A DNA stretch of 64,000 nucleotides from Episyrphus balteatus (GCF_945859705.1 NC_079137.1:28515322-28579321); one strand, 5' to 3'. Counted from the stretch's first letter, positions 46,327 through 59,010 are shown. Notes: generated by a model from the letters alone, not told the origin. Translations and numbers: made by a program.

Positions 46327-48219
46327 GTACAGGAAAGATAGACTTTTTCGTGGAACGAAATACAGGACGGCTGAATTTTTCAAATCTGAAAGAGGGGTAT
46401 TAGAAAAGCTTAAGTCCTGGTTTTCGGCACTGCACCCCCCTGGCGAAATCCGCCATTTTGGAAAACGCGAATCACTCTATATCTCCAAAACTATGGGTCC
46501 TATACAAATGGTTATCAGACCAAAGTTATTGGAAATTTAATTATCTTTTTCTTTGTAGTACATTATTTTTCTGAGTGGGCAATAGTTTTGAGGTTATGTT
46601 GTTTTAATTTATTTTTTTTCGGTTTTTCAAAGATTTTATTGTTCCCGGTATCAGCTACATGATTTTTTAAAAAGTAAAAGTTACAGACCATCAAATTTCC
46701 AATAATTTGGTATATTTTTGAAAGTCATGCGATGTATAGGTTGAAAGTTATTGATATGAAAACTATAATCTAAGTGCAGGAAAATTAGTAAAAAAAACAG
46801 GCATTTTGTGGAACAAAATACAGGACGGCTGATTTTTACAAATCTGAAAGAACGGTATTAGAAAAGCTTAAGTCTTGGTTTTCGGGACGCCAACCACCTG
46901 GCGAAATCCGCCATTTTGAAAAACGTGTATTGGTCCATATCTACTACACTTTTGGCTTGACCGAATAAGTTACTTAACCAAAGTTGTAGGTAGGTAATAT
47001 AAATATCTATCCTTGTACATGCACTCTTTTTTAGCGAGGACAACGCTTTTGAGGTTATGTTGTTTTATTTTCTATTTTTTCGTTATTTTTTTAACTTTTC
47101 TCAGTCTCTATGATGAAACATAAGCACCATTAAAGTTGTAGAACATCAAATTTCTATTAATTTGGTATACTTTTGAAGATTATATGACTTTTAAAACCAA
47201 AGATAAGGAACTTTAAGAGCAATCTCTCTCGATATTTTCAAAAAATATACCCACTAATACCTATATTTTTGCATAAGGTATTTTTGCATAAGTATAAATC
47301 GTGTACGTTATGTAAAAACAAGAAAAATATGATATGAGAGGGATTTATTAAGGTGGGTAATGGTAAGACTTATGTACAATATTGTGGTACACATATTTTG
47401 TTTTAAGTCAAACATCCAACTTTTATATTTCTATCATAGAGACTGAGAAAAATTTAAAAAAAACGAAAAAATAAAACAACAAAACCTCAAATTTGTTGTC
47501 CTCGCTGAAAAACAGTGAATGCACAAGGAAAGATATTTATATTACCTACAACTTTGGTTAAGTAACTTATTCGCTCAAGCCAATAGTGTAGTAGATATAG
47601 ACCAATTCACGTTTTTTAAAATGGCGGATTTCGTCAGGTGGTTGGCGTTCCGAAAACCAGGACTTAAGGTTTTTTAATACCCTTCTTTCAGATTTGAAAA
47701 AATCAGCCATCCTGTATTTCGTTCCACAAAATGCTTGTTTTTTTTACTAACTTTCCTGCACTTAGATTATAGTTTTCAGATCAATAACTTTCGACTTATA
47801 CATCGCATGACTTTCAAAAATATACCAAATTATTAGAAATTTGATGGTCTATAACTTTTACTCTTTAAAAAACTATGTAACTGATACCGGGAATGATAAA
47901 ATCTTTAAAAAACCGAAAAAAAAATAAATTAAAACAACATAACCTCAAAACTATTGCCCGCTCAGAAAAATAATGTACTACAAAGAAAAAGATAATTAAA
48001 TTTCCAATAACTTTGGTCTGATAACCATTTGTATAGGACCCATAGTTTTGGAGATATAGAGTGATTCGCGTTTTCCAAAATGGCGGATTTCGCCAGGGGG
48101 GTGGCGTCCCGAAAACCAGGACTTAAGCTTTTCTAATACAACTCTTTCAGATTTGAAAAATTCAGCCGTCCTGTATTTCGTTCCACAAAATGCCTGTTTT
48201 TTTACTAACTTTCCTGTAC
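46327..48219. mobile_element. 1.9-kb foldback element with doubled arms and TA flanks
   Basis: The ends GTACAGGAAAG (46327) and CTTTCCTGTAC (48219) are inverted and flanked by TA on both sides. Each arm contains two diverged tandem units of about 450 bp, marked by GTGGAACGAAATACAGGACG, GCTTAAGTC(C/T)TGGTTTTCGG and GGCGAAATCCGCCATTTTG. The order is unit1-unit2-loop-unit2'-unit1', with an unpaired centre at about 47118-47433. There is no transposase. A solo fragment of the same family lies at 51934-52090. Confidence 0.75.
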
Positions 48220-48221
48220 TA

Positions 48222-48829
48222 TTAGGTAATTTATCGTCAAAAAAAAAATCCTTCAAAGGAGAATGGGCAAATTTGTATGGAACGTGGACGCTGCGCGGCC
48301 ATTGGTGAATTTGTTATTTTATGATGTTATTAAGTCTTACATATTTTTTGCAGAAGTTGTATCCTTGTGACGTACTTCAGAAACGGATAAAAAGAACTTT
48401 TGCATTTAACACTTTATGCAGATTGTCTCTATGTTGTAACTTTAATATTTATTTTAAGTGCATATTATGATACTCTGTCATTTTCCCTAACTCTGAAGAT
48501 CTTAATCTTGAATATCCACCCACTAGAACCCATACTATTAGCTTTTTTAAACAACAATTTCAAGCCTATTTTGAGAGTTTTCATGTTCAATTTTTTGTTA
48601 GTTTTGTTAGTTTCTTGTATTATGAGTTCTATTAGTCGGATTTTCAGGATCAATGTGTTCAGGGTCAGGGAAAATGACAGAGCTTCATATTATATATTTA
48701 AAATAAAAATATAATTCAATTTTTAATTCACACATATTAAACGATGTATTAACAATACTAATATTGCAATATCTTGCATTCTTAAAGTAATACCGCAAAA
48801 CTTCGAATGCAAAAGTTTTTCCTAAGATA
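48222..48829. other. Intergenic sequence, nothing recognised
   Basis: About 600 bp. No supported feature; a short inverted pair around AGGGTCAGGGAAAATGACAG and TCATTTTCCCTAACTCTGA (48474-48680) is present but of unknown meaning. Confidence 0.4.
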
Positions 48830-48831
48830 TA

Positions 48832-49863
48832 GGGTAAAAGCGGGTGAGATGGCATACCTTTTTTGTTTTTGGCATATTTTTCAAAGTAAACCACATTTCA
48901 TATTTCTAACAACGCAAAAATGTTCTATATTCAATATCCAACGTATAATTATGTTTTAGAGAATTTTATATTTTTAGTTTATATTTTTAAATTAATAAAG
49001 CAAAAAAGCTTAAAAATAAACCATCTCCCCCTCTAGGGTGGGTTAGATGGCATACCTTGGTAGGTGAGATGGTGCATGAGTTTGTTTTAGGTTTCTATTG
49101 CCACATTCATTGCACGAATAGTTAACCGATATGCAGGAGTGAAGCACCGATGCATGCCATATAATAGATTGCAACTAGTCGTCTTTTTTATAAAAATGTT
49201 GGATTAAAAAGTTGGTTTTTCTTAAAATTTGAAGCTATTTAGTTTTTACTTGTTTTTTAAGTTAAAAGAATGTTTTATATGTCAACGAAGGAATAAATAC
49301 AAATTATGTCATTGCAAACGTTTAAAAAGTTCACATACACAACCTCAATTTATATTGTGTGTTTTAATGAAAATTTGAACTTGGCTGAATTACGAGTACT
49401 TAAAAAAAATATTTTGAGGGTGATATGGCACAAATGCTAACACTATACTCAAGTAAAAAAATTTAGCACGGAATGCGCCATTTCACCTTTTTTCGCATAG
49501 TTCCTATTCGTAAGCACACATAAAAAGCAGATAGAACTACAGCTCAGATTTCACATGCAATGCATAACTTATACTCTCTTGTATGTATTAGTGTATCAAG
49601 GGCATCTAAGATCCCAACGACTCACAAAATATCAGAACAAGAAAAAAGAGCAAAAAAAAAATTCGAAAAAAATCATCACATGATTTGCTTTGAAAATTTG
49701 TTTAATTTTTTGTATCACAGTCAAAGAAACGAATACTGGCTACTTCGATTTAAAATATTTAAAGAAAGCTAAAAATATTTTTCATACATTTTTAGAGCAA
49801 TAAATGTACAAGATATTTAAAGTGCGCCATCCCTCCCGCCGCGCCATTTCATCCGTTTTACCC
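48832..49863. mobile_element. TA-flanked element with GGGTAAAA...TGAGATGGC ends
   Basis: TA|GGGTAAAAGCGGGTGAGATGGC on the left and GCGCCATTTCATCCGTTTTACCC|TA on the right are imperfect inverted repeats. Variants of the inner motif GGTGAGATGGCATACC recur internally (near 49031-49075, 49420 and 49470). TA duplication and GGGTA ends suggest a Tc1/mariner- or pogo-type non-autonomous element. No transposase was seen. Confidence 0.65.
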
Positions 49864-49865
49864 TA

Positions 49866-50434
49866 ACTCTTTCATTTGATACCAATTTCATTAATGGCCG
49901 CTCAACGTCCAAAATGCCCATTCTCCTTTAGGTAATTTTATTGGAAAGTTATTTAGTAAAGTTTTTTTTGTCAACATGACAAATGATTGTTTTTAATTAC
50001 AACAGAACGAAATCTATTCGGTTATAATTAATAATATTTATTAGTAAGTAAAGTGAAATTTGGTATCTGCCCCACGCGATCTGTAAAATTCTCATATAAA
50101 TTTCGAAATTTCACAATAATGGTGTATCCAAACTAATTTAGTCAATTTACTCAAATTTCCCTTCAGAAAATGACGTTGCCTAAATATTTAGTCCCTAATA
50201 TTTAATGAACGCGCCCATTTATACCTAACTCTAAAAGAATAGTTTTGTAATATAAAAAATATGATGTAGATATCCTTGTGAATACGGAAGAAGAGTTCGA
50301 ACCTTTAATAACTCATACGCAGCTGAAGCGAAACGAAAAATTTAAATATTTCTAAAGTAGACAACGAAAATGCTAACGGAAAAATATATAGTATTCTGTC
50401 AAAGTTAAAATAAAAAAAAATCCAAATTAACTGG
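49866..50434. other. Intergenic sequence, nothing recognised
   Basis: About 570 bp with no supported feature. Confidence 0.5.
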
Positions 50435-50589
50435 CTGAATACAATGGTGTAGATGTGGCTGTAGCTTGTAATACTGTAAAAATTTTGTAGATGGAAAACC
50501 CTACAAAAGTACGCTGCAGCTGTGGTAAAAGTTGAGAATTATTCAACTTGCGCTACAAGCTACAGTCACATCTACACCATTGTATTCAG
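50435..50589. mobile_element. 155-bp MITE with 36-bp inverted ends
   Basis: CTGAATACAATGGTGTAGAT ... GTAGCTTGTA at 50435-50470 is the inverse of 50554-50589 with one or two mismatches. The middle is about 80 bp. There is no clear target duplication. Confidence 0.65.
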
Positions 50590-50980
50590 GAATTCAGGGG
50601 GTAATTTAAGATCAAGAAACAAAAAAAAAAAAAAAACAGAAAATAATTTTTAACACAAGAAATAAAAGACATAAAAGTGAAAAACCCGTCAACACTTTTG
50701 AAATGAAGAAAAATGCACAGGACAATAAAAAGTAAGTGAGCTCCTTGGAGCTGCGTACTGAAAAACGCAAAGCAAAACAAAATATATCGTTCAAGATTTT
50801 GTTTGCTGTTTTTGTATGACTTAAGTTACTAAAATTTTGTACAAGAAGCATCTTCTCTTATAGTTTTTTTTACATAAAATTTTTATATAAAAATTCTTAA
50901 ACTATTTTCAAAAAAAAAAAAAAAATGTATCAAGCTTTATTCAATTTTTTGATGTATCAATTACAATATCTAGTTAACTT
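50590..50980. other. AT-rich sequence, nothing recognised
   Basis: About 390 bp, with poly(A) runs. Confidence 0.5.
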
Positions 50981-51825
50981 TTTTTTGCCACAAGAACCAA
51001 AATATACTTTTCTAGTAGTTTTTGGGGTGCTGAATCCGAATCCGAATTTGATTGGACTCCGTTTTTGAAATATTACCGTTATAAAATGCTAAAAAAACGT
51101 CATTTTGGTTGTTTTCGAGGTTCTGTTTTTATGTGGGGTAATTCATTCAGATATTCTTCTTTCAAAAACTGTTTAAATTTTCCCGTTATCTCTTTTATTG
51201 CTCGAGATATCTTAAGTTTCATTTAATAAGCCAAAGAGAAACTAAACTTAATCTAAAGCTTAAGTCACTGGTCACAGAATTTTTGCCACAAGAACCAAAA
51301 TATACTTTTCTAAAGGTTTTTGAGTTGCTGAACTCAAATCCGCAATCGGAAAAATTCTATTAGCCTCCGTTCTTGAAATATAACCGTTATAAAAAAAACC
51401 TTTTTTTCATTTTATAACGGTAATATTTCAAGAACGAAGGCTAATAGAATTTTTCTGATTGTGGATTCGTATAAAAGTATATTTTGATTCTTGTGGCAAA
51501 AAAAGTTTAATTTGGTTGGCCAGTGTTGTTTCTGATTCAAAGACCGCTACTTAAATTTTTAATATATCGGGCAATAAAAGAGATATCGGAAAGATTTTTT
51601 GAAATAATAAAACTAGCTCTTATAGGCACCGTCACAATTTCATTCATAATGAATTACGCCACATAAAAACATAACCTCGAAAACAGCCAAAATTACGTTT
51701 TTGACATTTTCTAACGGTAATATTTCAAAAACGAAGGCCAATCAAATTTTTCTGACTTCAGATTCGGATTCAGCACCCCAAAAACTACTAGAAAAGTATA
51801 TTTAGGTTCTTGTGGCAAAAACCTT
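50981..51825. repeat. 840-bp palindrome with doubled arms
   Basis: The left arm (50981 to about 51400) contains two units starting TTTTTGCCACAAGAACC(A)A and including TACTTTTCTA, TTTTTGGGGTGCTGAATCCG and TGAAATAT(T/A)ACCGTTATAA. The right arm (about 51405-51825) is the mirror image. The centre is AAACC TTTTTTTCATTTTATAA near 51400. The organisation is the same as in the 46.3-48.2 kb foldback, but the sequence is closer to the 28.2-29.0 kb palindrome. There is no coding capacity. Confidence 0.75.
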
Positions 51826-51933
51826 GTTGACCAGTGTTATATTCAAATTGATTTTTCAAAAATTAATTTTGAAATTTTTTCAACAAATTTAATACCTTTG
51901 ATAAACTTATAAGGGAAAACTTAAATATAGGAA

Positions 51934-52090
51934 ATTAGTACAGGAAAATTAGTAAAAAAAAAGGCATTTTGTGGAACGAAAAATAGGAAGGCTAATTTTT
52001 TCAAATATGAAAGAAAGGTATTAGAAGAACGGGATCCGCCATTTTGAAAAACACGAATTGGTCCATATGTACTAAACTATTGGCTCATTT
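51934..52090 (+). repeat. Solo fragment of the 46.3-kb foldback family
   Basis: AGTACAGGAAAATTAGTAAA, GGCATTTTGTGGAACGAAAA, TTTTCAAATATGAAAGAAAG and GGGATCCGCCATTTTGAAAA occur in the same order as in the arms of 46327-48219. Confidence 0.65.
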
Positions 52091-53525
52091 TTCGACGAAT
52101 ATTACGAGATTAACTAAAAAATGTGTCAATTTTCCCAAAAATGTCAACGCTATATCTCGGTTGTTCGAATATTTTGAGAAAAACTAAAAACGCAGGTTCA
52201 TTAGAATGACTGAGAATATAACGTTCACCAAATTTAATCGAGAAAATTGCAGTTTCTTGAAAATAGATATCCATTAATAAGGATAAGGTTATTAAGGATG
52301 TTGAAACAAAAAACAAAATTCCTATTAGTGACAAAAACAATAAACTTTTACAGAAAAAAAAAACAATCACACAAACACAAACACTATAATAGATATTCCA
52401 ATCTTGTGACTTTGTCGCCCTTAACATTATGTAAGTACATAAAAGAGGAGTTTTAATTTTGTTTCCACCAATTCTTCCGTTATCAATTTTATATCAAGAA
52501 AGTAAAAAAAACTAATTCGACTAAGGAAAATCAGAAGTCACATATTCTTAAATTTTCTTTAATTTCACGACTAAATAAACCAAGATCTCATAATAATTTA
52601 CAAAACAAATTCATTTAGGAATTCAATAAGCATAAGCAAACTACATTGAAATAAGATAATTCAAATCAGAAGCAATGTGCTGATAAATTTCTCTTCTATT
52701 TATTTCTTTTTTTGAAATAATCGATGTAAATAATTCCAGAAAATTAGGCCTTTATTCGATTTTTTTTTTTTTTTTTCAAATATATCCTTGTCGTCAGCGC
52801 CAGCATTGGGAGTTGGGATATAAATATTATACAATCCCCGAGGGCCATATTGAATTATTCTTGCAAACGATATACAAATAACATCCTAATGTACTCTAAA
52901 TGAGGCCAAACCTGGAGTATTGGAAGGTTTTGGATTTGAATGGTTGGCATAGGTACCGATGAGTGTACAAAAAAAAAGGAAAATATATTACAAATTCAGT
53001 TCTCATATTGGCATACTTTCGTTTGCTCTATGTCCTTTTGCTTATATACCATCCGCCCCCGTATGCTTCTTTTATAAAAGCACTCAGTCTACAAGGTTTT
53101 CTATCACGTTCTTTGTGTTTATCAAATTTGAATGTTTGTTGTTATTTGTTGTCGTTAACGGATATGTATGAGGAAAAACGAGCATACAATGGGATGGCGG
53201 ATGGCAGAGCTAAATTAAAAGATGAATTCATACACTGAGTGAATAATAAATTATTTTGTGCTAAATGAATGGTAATGATATAGCTGCGAGATATGAGTGT
53301 GTGCTGGTGGTAATCTGTATTTAAGGTCTTAAAGGTTCAATTCTTTGATAAGATAATACTTTTCAATAATTACAATTGGAGGAATGTTGCAATACAATCT
53401 GGTACTCAGGAGAACACAAGATCTTTTAAAAGTCTGACTTTGATTAAGTTTTATTGTGATTCTTTCTTTTTTTTTCGCTCGACATTTTTAATTTTAAATA
53501 TGTTTTTGTTTAAGTTTTTTCCAAA
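52091..53525. other. Intergenic sequence, nothing recognised
   Basis: About 1.4 kb. Short open frames only. Confidence 0.5.
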
Positions 53526-53527
53526 TA

Positions 53528-55223
53528 GTGAGGCGGCTTAGCATTAAAAAAGAGTTCAATCGTGCACTTTGTGATAAAAGCATGAAATTAACATCGTTGG
53601 TAGTACACAATTTAAGAGTTATTTTGAGATATTGGGCCACCTTGTATTCCATTCGGAAGGGTAGATACAAGACTTTTTCTGTGTTGCACTCGATTTGTTG
53701 CATATCGTAGTATAGGCAATGAAATATTGTATTAATATGATACATGATTTCGAGGTATTTTCTAACGCCCGATCGAATAAAATCAATACCAAAATGTCTC
53801 GACCATCATGTAAAAAGTTATTGGACTCTTTATGAATTGTCTTTTACTCAAAGAGCAAGAGTCAAAATATTATCAAGTACTCCTTGAAAAAAAGTGGTAG
53901 GTTGATAAAATTTCGTGTGGACGTTTCATATATCATAGAAAAAAATAATAAAATATGTTCATCAAAAAATTTCAGGTCAAAGGGTGTTTTTTTAGCGAGA
54001 AAGAACACTTTTGAAATGGTACCATTGCAGCACATGGAAAATTTTTGCATTTTTTTGAACCGCATATATATTTTATACATCGTATGAGAATCAAAAATAA
54101 TCAAAAAATTAATTATATTTACCATGGAATGTTGAATTTTCATGCAAAACTTAAATTGCTTGCTTTTATTTTTTATTGAATTTTCATACAAATTAATGTT
54201 TTGAAGGAGTGAGGTGCAAAAGTAAAAGTATGAAAAATAATTGTGCAGTTTGTGATAAAAGGATCAAATTAATAGGATTGTTAGTACAATACGTAACCCT
54301 CATTTTAAGATATTGGGCCTTTTAATATTTCACCTATGATAATGTACATGAGCCATCTAATAATCACAAATTTCACAAAACTTCATTTAAATTGCTTTCT
54401 TTGCATCGTTATAAACATCTTTAAAGGTAAAATATTAAGTGGCCCAATATCTTTAAATGAGGGTTACATATTGTACTAACAATCCTATTAATTTGATCCC
54501 TTTGTCACAAACTGCACAATTATTTTTCATACTTTTACTTTTGCACCTCACTCCTTCAAAACATTAATTTGTATGAAAATTCAATAAAAAATAAAAGCAA
54601 GCAATTTAAGTTTTGCATGAAAATTCAATGTTCCATGGTAAATATAATTCATTTTTTGATTATTTTTGATTCTCATACGATGTATAAAATATATATGCGG
54701 TTCAAAAAAATGCAAAAATTTTCCATGTGTTGCAATGGTACCATTTCAAAAGTGTTCTTTCTCGCTAAAAAAACACCCTTTGACCTGAAATTTTTTGATG
54801 GACATATTTTATTATTTTTTTCTATGGTAGTAGAAAAGTCCACACTAAATTTTATCAACCTACCACTTTTTTTCAAGGAGTACTTGGTAATATTCTGAAT
54901 CTTGCTGTTTGAGTAAAAGACAATTTATAAAAAGTGCAATAACTTTTTACATGACGGTCCAGGCATATTGCTATTGGTTTTATTCAATCGGGCGTTAAAA
55001 ATTACCTCGAAATCATGTATTATATTAATAAAAAGGTTTCATCAGCTATACTATTATATGCAAGAATGCGGGTGCAACACAGAAAAGCTCCTGTATCTAC
55101 CCTCCTGGATGGAATACAAAGTGGCCCAATATCTCAAAATAACTCTAATATTGAGTAATACCCATGATATAAATTTCATGCTTTTATCACAAACTGCACG
55201 ATTTAGATGCTAAGCCGCCTCAC
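53528..55223. mobile_element. 1.7-kb foldback element, TA-flanked, GTGAGGCGGCTTAGCA ends
   Basis: TA|GTGAGGCGGCTTAGCAT (53526 on) and ATGCTAAGCCGCCTCAC|TA (to 55225) are inverted ends. The arms are about 800 bp each (53528 to ~54335 and ~54430 to 55223), with some divergence near the outside and near identity inside. Mirror-image open frames of 109 codons (54191-53862 and 54569-54898) follow from the symmetry. The TA duplication points to a Tc1/mariner-type mechanism. There is no transposase. Confidence 0.75.
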
Positions 55224-55225
55224 TA

Positions 55226-56427
55226 AAAGTCTTCATAAGAAAGATTGGTTTTTGCTTCCATGTTGAAAACAATAACCTTTTAACTTGAAACACGTTAATT
55301 TGGTATTCAAATTTTACATAATATACATTATGGACGATGTCAAAAGAGAATCCGCCTTTTTAAATTTTTTGTAATTGTTTTTTTTTTTCGCTTTAAATGC
55401 AGCTCCACAATTTGGCAATATTAACAATCAAGTGCTTTTATCAATATGGTTTTTGAAGAAGTCTAATACATTTTCAACTATGAAGATGGGCGCATGGAGG
55501 TATAAGAACATGGGCACGTAAGTGGATATACATATTGGATATTTGAAAAGAAAAACTTTAAGTCAATACCTATTTCTTAACTCCATATTGTTTCATTTAA
55601 ATTTAACTGGAACTAACATAGTCTCATACCAAAGATAATAGAATGGTTGTCTGTAAAGTCGATTTACGAACAGTTTGAAATTTATATATTCCTGCCTATT
55701 ATCTACCTACAGAATAAATTTCATTCATTTATCTGTTAAAGAAAAAAAGATTAAAAAAAAAACGGTAGAAAAATTGTTTTACCCTTTATTCAGTCAAAAA
55801 TCATTTAAGAATAAGTATTGCACATGCACGCGCATGGCCATAACTTATAAGTCTTATAAGTTTGAAATGTTTTTGGTCGGGCCACCAGCTAAATTTGTTC
55901 CACTTATCTAGAACATTACCGTTGTAAAATTTCAGTTCCCTATCTTTAGGTTTTGTACGCAATCTTGTTTTTTTTTAATTAAATATTTTATTTATGTTTT
56001 ACTTGTATGTATAAACCATATAAAATATTTTTGTTTTCTAAAAAAAAATGTCAGCAATAATTAATAATAATAAATAATTAATGAGCAAAAAGTGCAAAAA
56101 AAACGTCTGTACTAAATGTTGACTAAATTTACTTGGAAAAGGCAGCAGAAATTATTATTTTGACTTAACTAAAAAAAAATATAAAAAAAATTTTTTTCTT
56201 ACGTTTTTCCAAAAAATAAAATTTTTCAATATCGATCAGCACTCCCTTCTATATAAGATAGGAGGCTGAAAATTCAGCAGTATGATACCAATAGGATGTG
56301 GAACCAAAGAAGAGGGTGGGGCGACGAATTTTGTGAAATTTTATTTTTCACATACAAGAGTGGACTACGAGTATTGATATTTCCTTAAATAGTGGGAAAA
56401 ATAAACCAACAATTTTTTTAATATACA
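55226..56427. other. Intergenic sequence, nothing recognised
   Basis: About 1.2 kb of AT-rich DNA. Confidence 0.5.
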
Positions 56428-56535
56428 CTGAGCCAAAAAACAACGTAAAATCAATCTAAACCACTTTGAATCAATGGAAAATCACTACATTTTTAGCCTA
56501 AAGTGGAAAATGATTGAATCAATGTAGCACACTTT

Positions 56536-56601
56536 AAATCAAAGTTGTTTACACATTAAATCAAAGTTGTTCACACATTAAATCAAAGTTGTTCATACAT
56601 T
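56536..56601. repeat. 3 x 22-bp tandem repeat
   Basis: AAATCAAAGTTGTT(T/C)A(C/T)ACATT three times with one or two differences. Confidence 0.85.
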
Positions 56602-56622
56602 AAAAAAATAAAAAAAGTAAAA

Positions 56623-56697
56623 CTGGCATCCGCTGGGGATCGAACCTGCTATACCTGGGTTGACAAGCTTGTGCTTTACCACTGTGCCATCTCACTT
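56623..56697 (-). repeat. tRNA-derived sequence (SINE head or tRNA relic)
   Basis: The - strand reads AGATGGCACAGTGGTAAAGC (A-box-like), an anticodon-arm region, then GCAGGTTCGATCCCCAGC, a perfect B-box and T-arm. The acceptor stem does not pair (5' GTGAGAT against 3' GGATGCC), so a working tRNA is unlikely. An internal polymerase III promoter could still be active. Confidence 0.6.
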
Positions 56698-56875
56698 ATA
56701 AAAATTGATGTGACAAACTGTAACTTAAGCATAGGACTTCTTTTTAGAAAATTAATGAATATATTTTTCACCATTGATTCAATGTAGAACGGATTAAAAA
56801 TTACTAAGCGTTTTTTCTCTGGGTGTAGGAATATTTTCAATACAAACAAATAAATCTAATAAAATACAACAAATA

Positions 56876-57190
56876 TAACAAAGGAATAGGTAGATGACTT
56901 CAGAGCCAGACATCGTGGGTTCAAACCCAACGGTCGGCTCAGAAGTTTTTTCTAAATCGCCAGTTTAATTGAAGCCACCTGTGCGATAATATAAAACAAT
57001 TTTCAACTATGTCTCCTCCTCTGTGCCACGTAGTTCTATGTTATATGTTCTTTCTTTGTGTCTATCTGTCTCTTTCTTGTGTCATTGTCTTGTGTTGTCA
57101 AATGGTCTCAGTTAAATGCTGAGAAATGTTAAATGTCTGTTCTTCGTACATTTATGTGCGTTGTACATAATATATAGTAATACTAAAAAA
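56876..57190 (+). mobile_element. tRNA-derived SINE
   Basis: The head contains GTAGATGACTTCAGAGCC and GTGGGTTCAAACCCAACGGT (B-box and T-arm), followed by a ~230-bp unrelated body and a short A-rich tail (AATACTAAAAAAAAC). Head, body and tail order is that of a SINE. The 5' half of the tRNA head is short, suggesting truncation or divergence. Confidence 0.6.
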
Positions 57191-58063
57191 AACTTCAGAA
57201 CTTTGAAATACCATTTTTTAGTTTTGAAATGACAAAAGCAACGAAATTTTCTGAAGACCATCAGAAAATCTTGGTAATGTTTTTTTTATCAAAAACTTGA
57301 AATTAACCTTTTTTTCTTCGTTTTACTTCATTTTTATCTCAGGAATTAAAAAATTTTTTTTTTCTTCGTTTTGCTTCATTTTAATTCTCTGCAATTCTAG
57401 CAAAAAGTGGCCTTTATAGTTGTAATATACATACTTTAAATGTAGTTACCGTTTTCGAATTTTGAATCATTTTATCAGTTAAAAACAAAAATTCGAGATT
57501 TGGTAGGTTTTTGTATAATTTGGTAGGATTTCTGGAGAATTTTGGTAGGAATTTTTTTTCACCAGTGGAAATCGTTATACCCCATTAATAAGTAACTTAT
57601 CTAACCAAATACATATGTATTTTAAGTTCGAAAACGTATTTGTCATTTTAATTATTTAAGTATTATTGGAGTTAATTTTCGATAACTTTCCTAAATAGTC
57701 CCTGAAACAAGCCAATATTTTCGGTTGTATTTTGCTGTGTTGCATTAAATTTACATTTATGAACTCAGCCTTAATTTCTTGAAAGTTATAACTAGATTTT
57801 TTTCAGCGATGCAAATGTAGTGTAGATTTTTAGTTTTAGTGTTAGTGTAAATTGTGCTGTAATTTTTTCATTTTTCAAGTTATTTCGATAACATCGATCC
57901 TATTTCTTATAGGAAGAATTAAAAAAAAAAAATATCTCACGTATGTTCATATCTTAAACTATTTATAAACAAAAAACAAGTCGACTAAAGAAATGTTTGC
58001 ATATGAGTAAGAGCAAAATATAATTATTATTTCTGAAAACGTCTCTTAATTCTATGTAAAGTG
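57191..58063. other. Intergenic sequence, nothing recognised
   Basis: About 870 bp with a duplicated CTTCGTTTTACTTCATTTT/CTTCGTTTTGCTTCATTTT block at 57315-57385. Confidence 0.5.
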
Positions 58064-58065
58064 TA

Positions 58066-59010
58066 GGGTAGGATGGTATAAGAGTGCGCGGTTGATAAGA
58101 GTGCGCAAGGCCATTTTCTACGGTTTGAAAGGGAATATAAGACTGAATGCACTTATTTTGGAAAGATCTAACTGAGTTTGATCTGCTGTCAAAATTTCAT
58201 GCAAATGTGTTTGTAAACAGAGGTGCTAGTTAAGTTTAAGTTTTTTAGCACTTTTTTTTCCAATATTTCTTGCCAAACAAATTAAATTTTCCGCTTAACA
58301 ACAAAAAATAGCAATAAACAAAGTATGGGACATTAAAAAGTCGACAAAAAGAAACATTTGAGGAACACGTAAGACTGGTCATAAAGTGCATTGTGAAATA
58401 TATATATATTCTTCGATTACATGTCTGAGCGTGTAAGAGTGCGCACCATGATGATGTATAAGAGTGCGCGGGTTATAAGAGCAGTAAATGCTATCCAAGG
58501 CTTCAAAATAACTGGCAATTGTCCATATACCAGCAAACAGCAGCTAGAAAAAGCAATTGCAACCAAAAAGAAACCAAATAAAAGTTTTACAAAAAACAAG
58601 CTAATGAGAGTAACTAGGAAATATTGAAATTTTCTCGGAACCATTAATCGAAGACTAAATTGATTGTTCCTCATGCAAGGAGTGATGGGTTGAAAAATAT
58701 TCTGTTTATTTAAAGATAGGAAATTTTATTTGCGACTTTTGTGCGAACTTACACCTGTGCGCAGCTGCGCACTCTTACAAACTAAGCCGCGCACTCTTAC
58801 ACAATAGGATGTATAAGAGTGCGCAAATTTCCTATTGTGGTATTTTGTTTATAACTTTTGAATTAATACATTTTTGTTACCAGTTTTAAGTTTTTTTCGT
58901 TGCTTTGATTATAAACTAAAAACTATATATAAAAAAAGTAGTTAAATTCTTTTTGTTATTGTTTTATTTGGTATTTTGTCTAAAATGCGCACTCTTATAC
59001 CACCTTACCC
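58066..59010. mobile_element. TA-flanked element with GGGTAGGATGG ends and scattered GTATAAGAGTGCGC motifs
   Basis: TA|GGGTAGGATGGTATAAGAGT on the left and ACTCTTATACCACCTTACCC|TA on the right are inverted ends. The 14-bp motif (G)TATAAGAGTGCGC recurs inside at about 58091-58107, 58435-58470, 58780-58825 and at both ends, in both orientations. An interior 68-codon frame (58421-58627) includes RAVNAIQGFKITGNCPYTSK, which vaguely recalls the helix-turn-helix of pogo-type transposases, but it is too short to judge. Probably a non-autonomous Tc1/mariner or pogo-type element. Confidence 0.65.

Larger units (their letters stand above)
56428..56828. mobile_element. 400-bp element with TACACTGAG-type ends, containing a tRNA-like head
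   Basis: The left end TACACTGAGCCAAAAAACAA and the right end GCGTTTTTTCTCTGGGTGTA are imperfect inverted repeats, a common type of insect MITE end. Inside are a 3 x 22-bp tandem repeat and a tRNA-like segment. Confidence 0.5.

Noticed and set aside
53862..54898. Near-identical 109-codon open frames on opposite strands
   Set aside because: Explained by the arms of the foldback element at 53528-55223.
56623..56697. Functional tRNA gene on the - strand
   Set aside because: A- and B-boxes are good but the acceptor stem does not pair and it lies within a repeat, so a SINE or relic is more likely.
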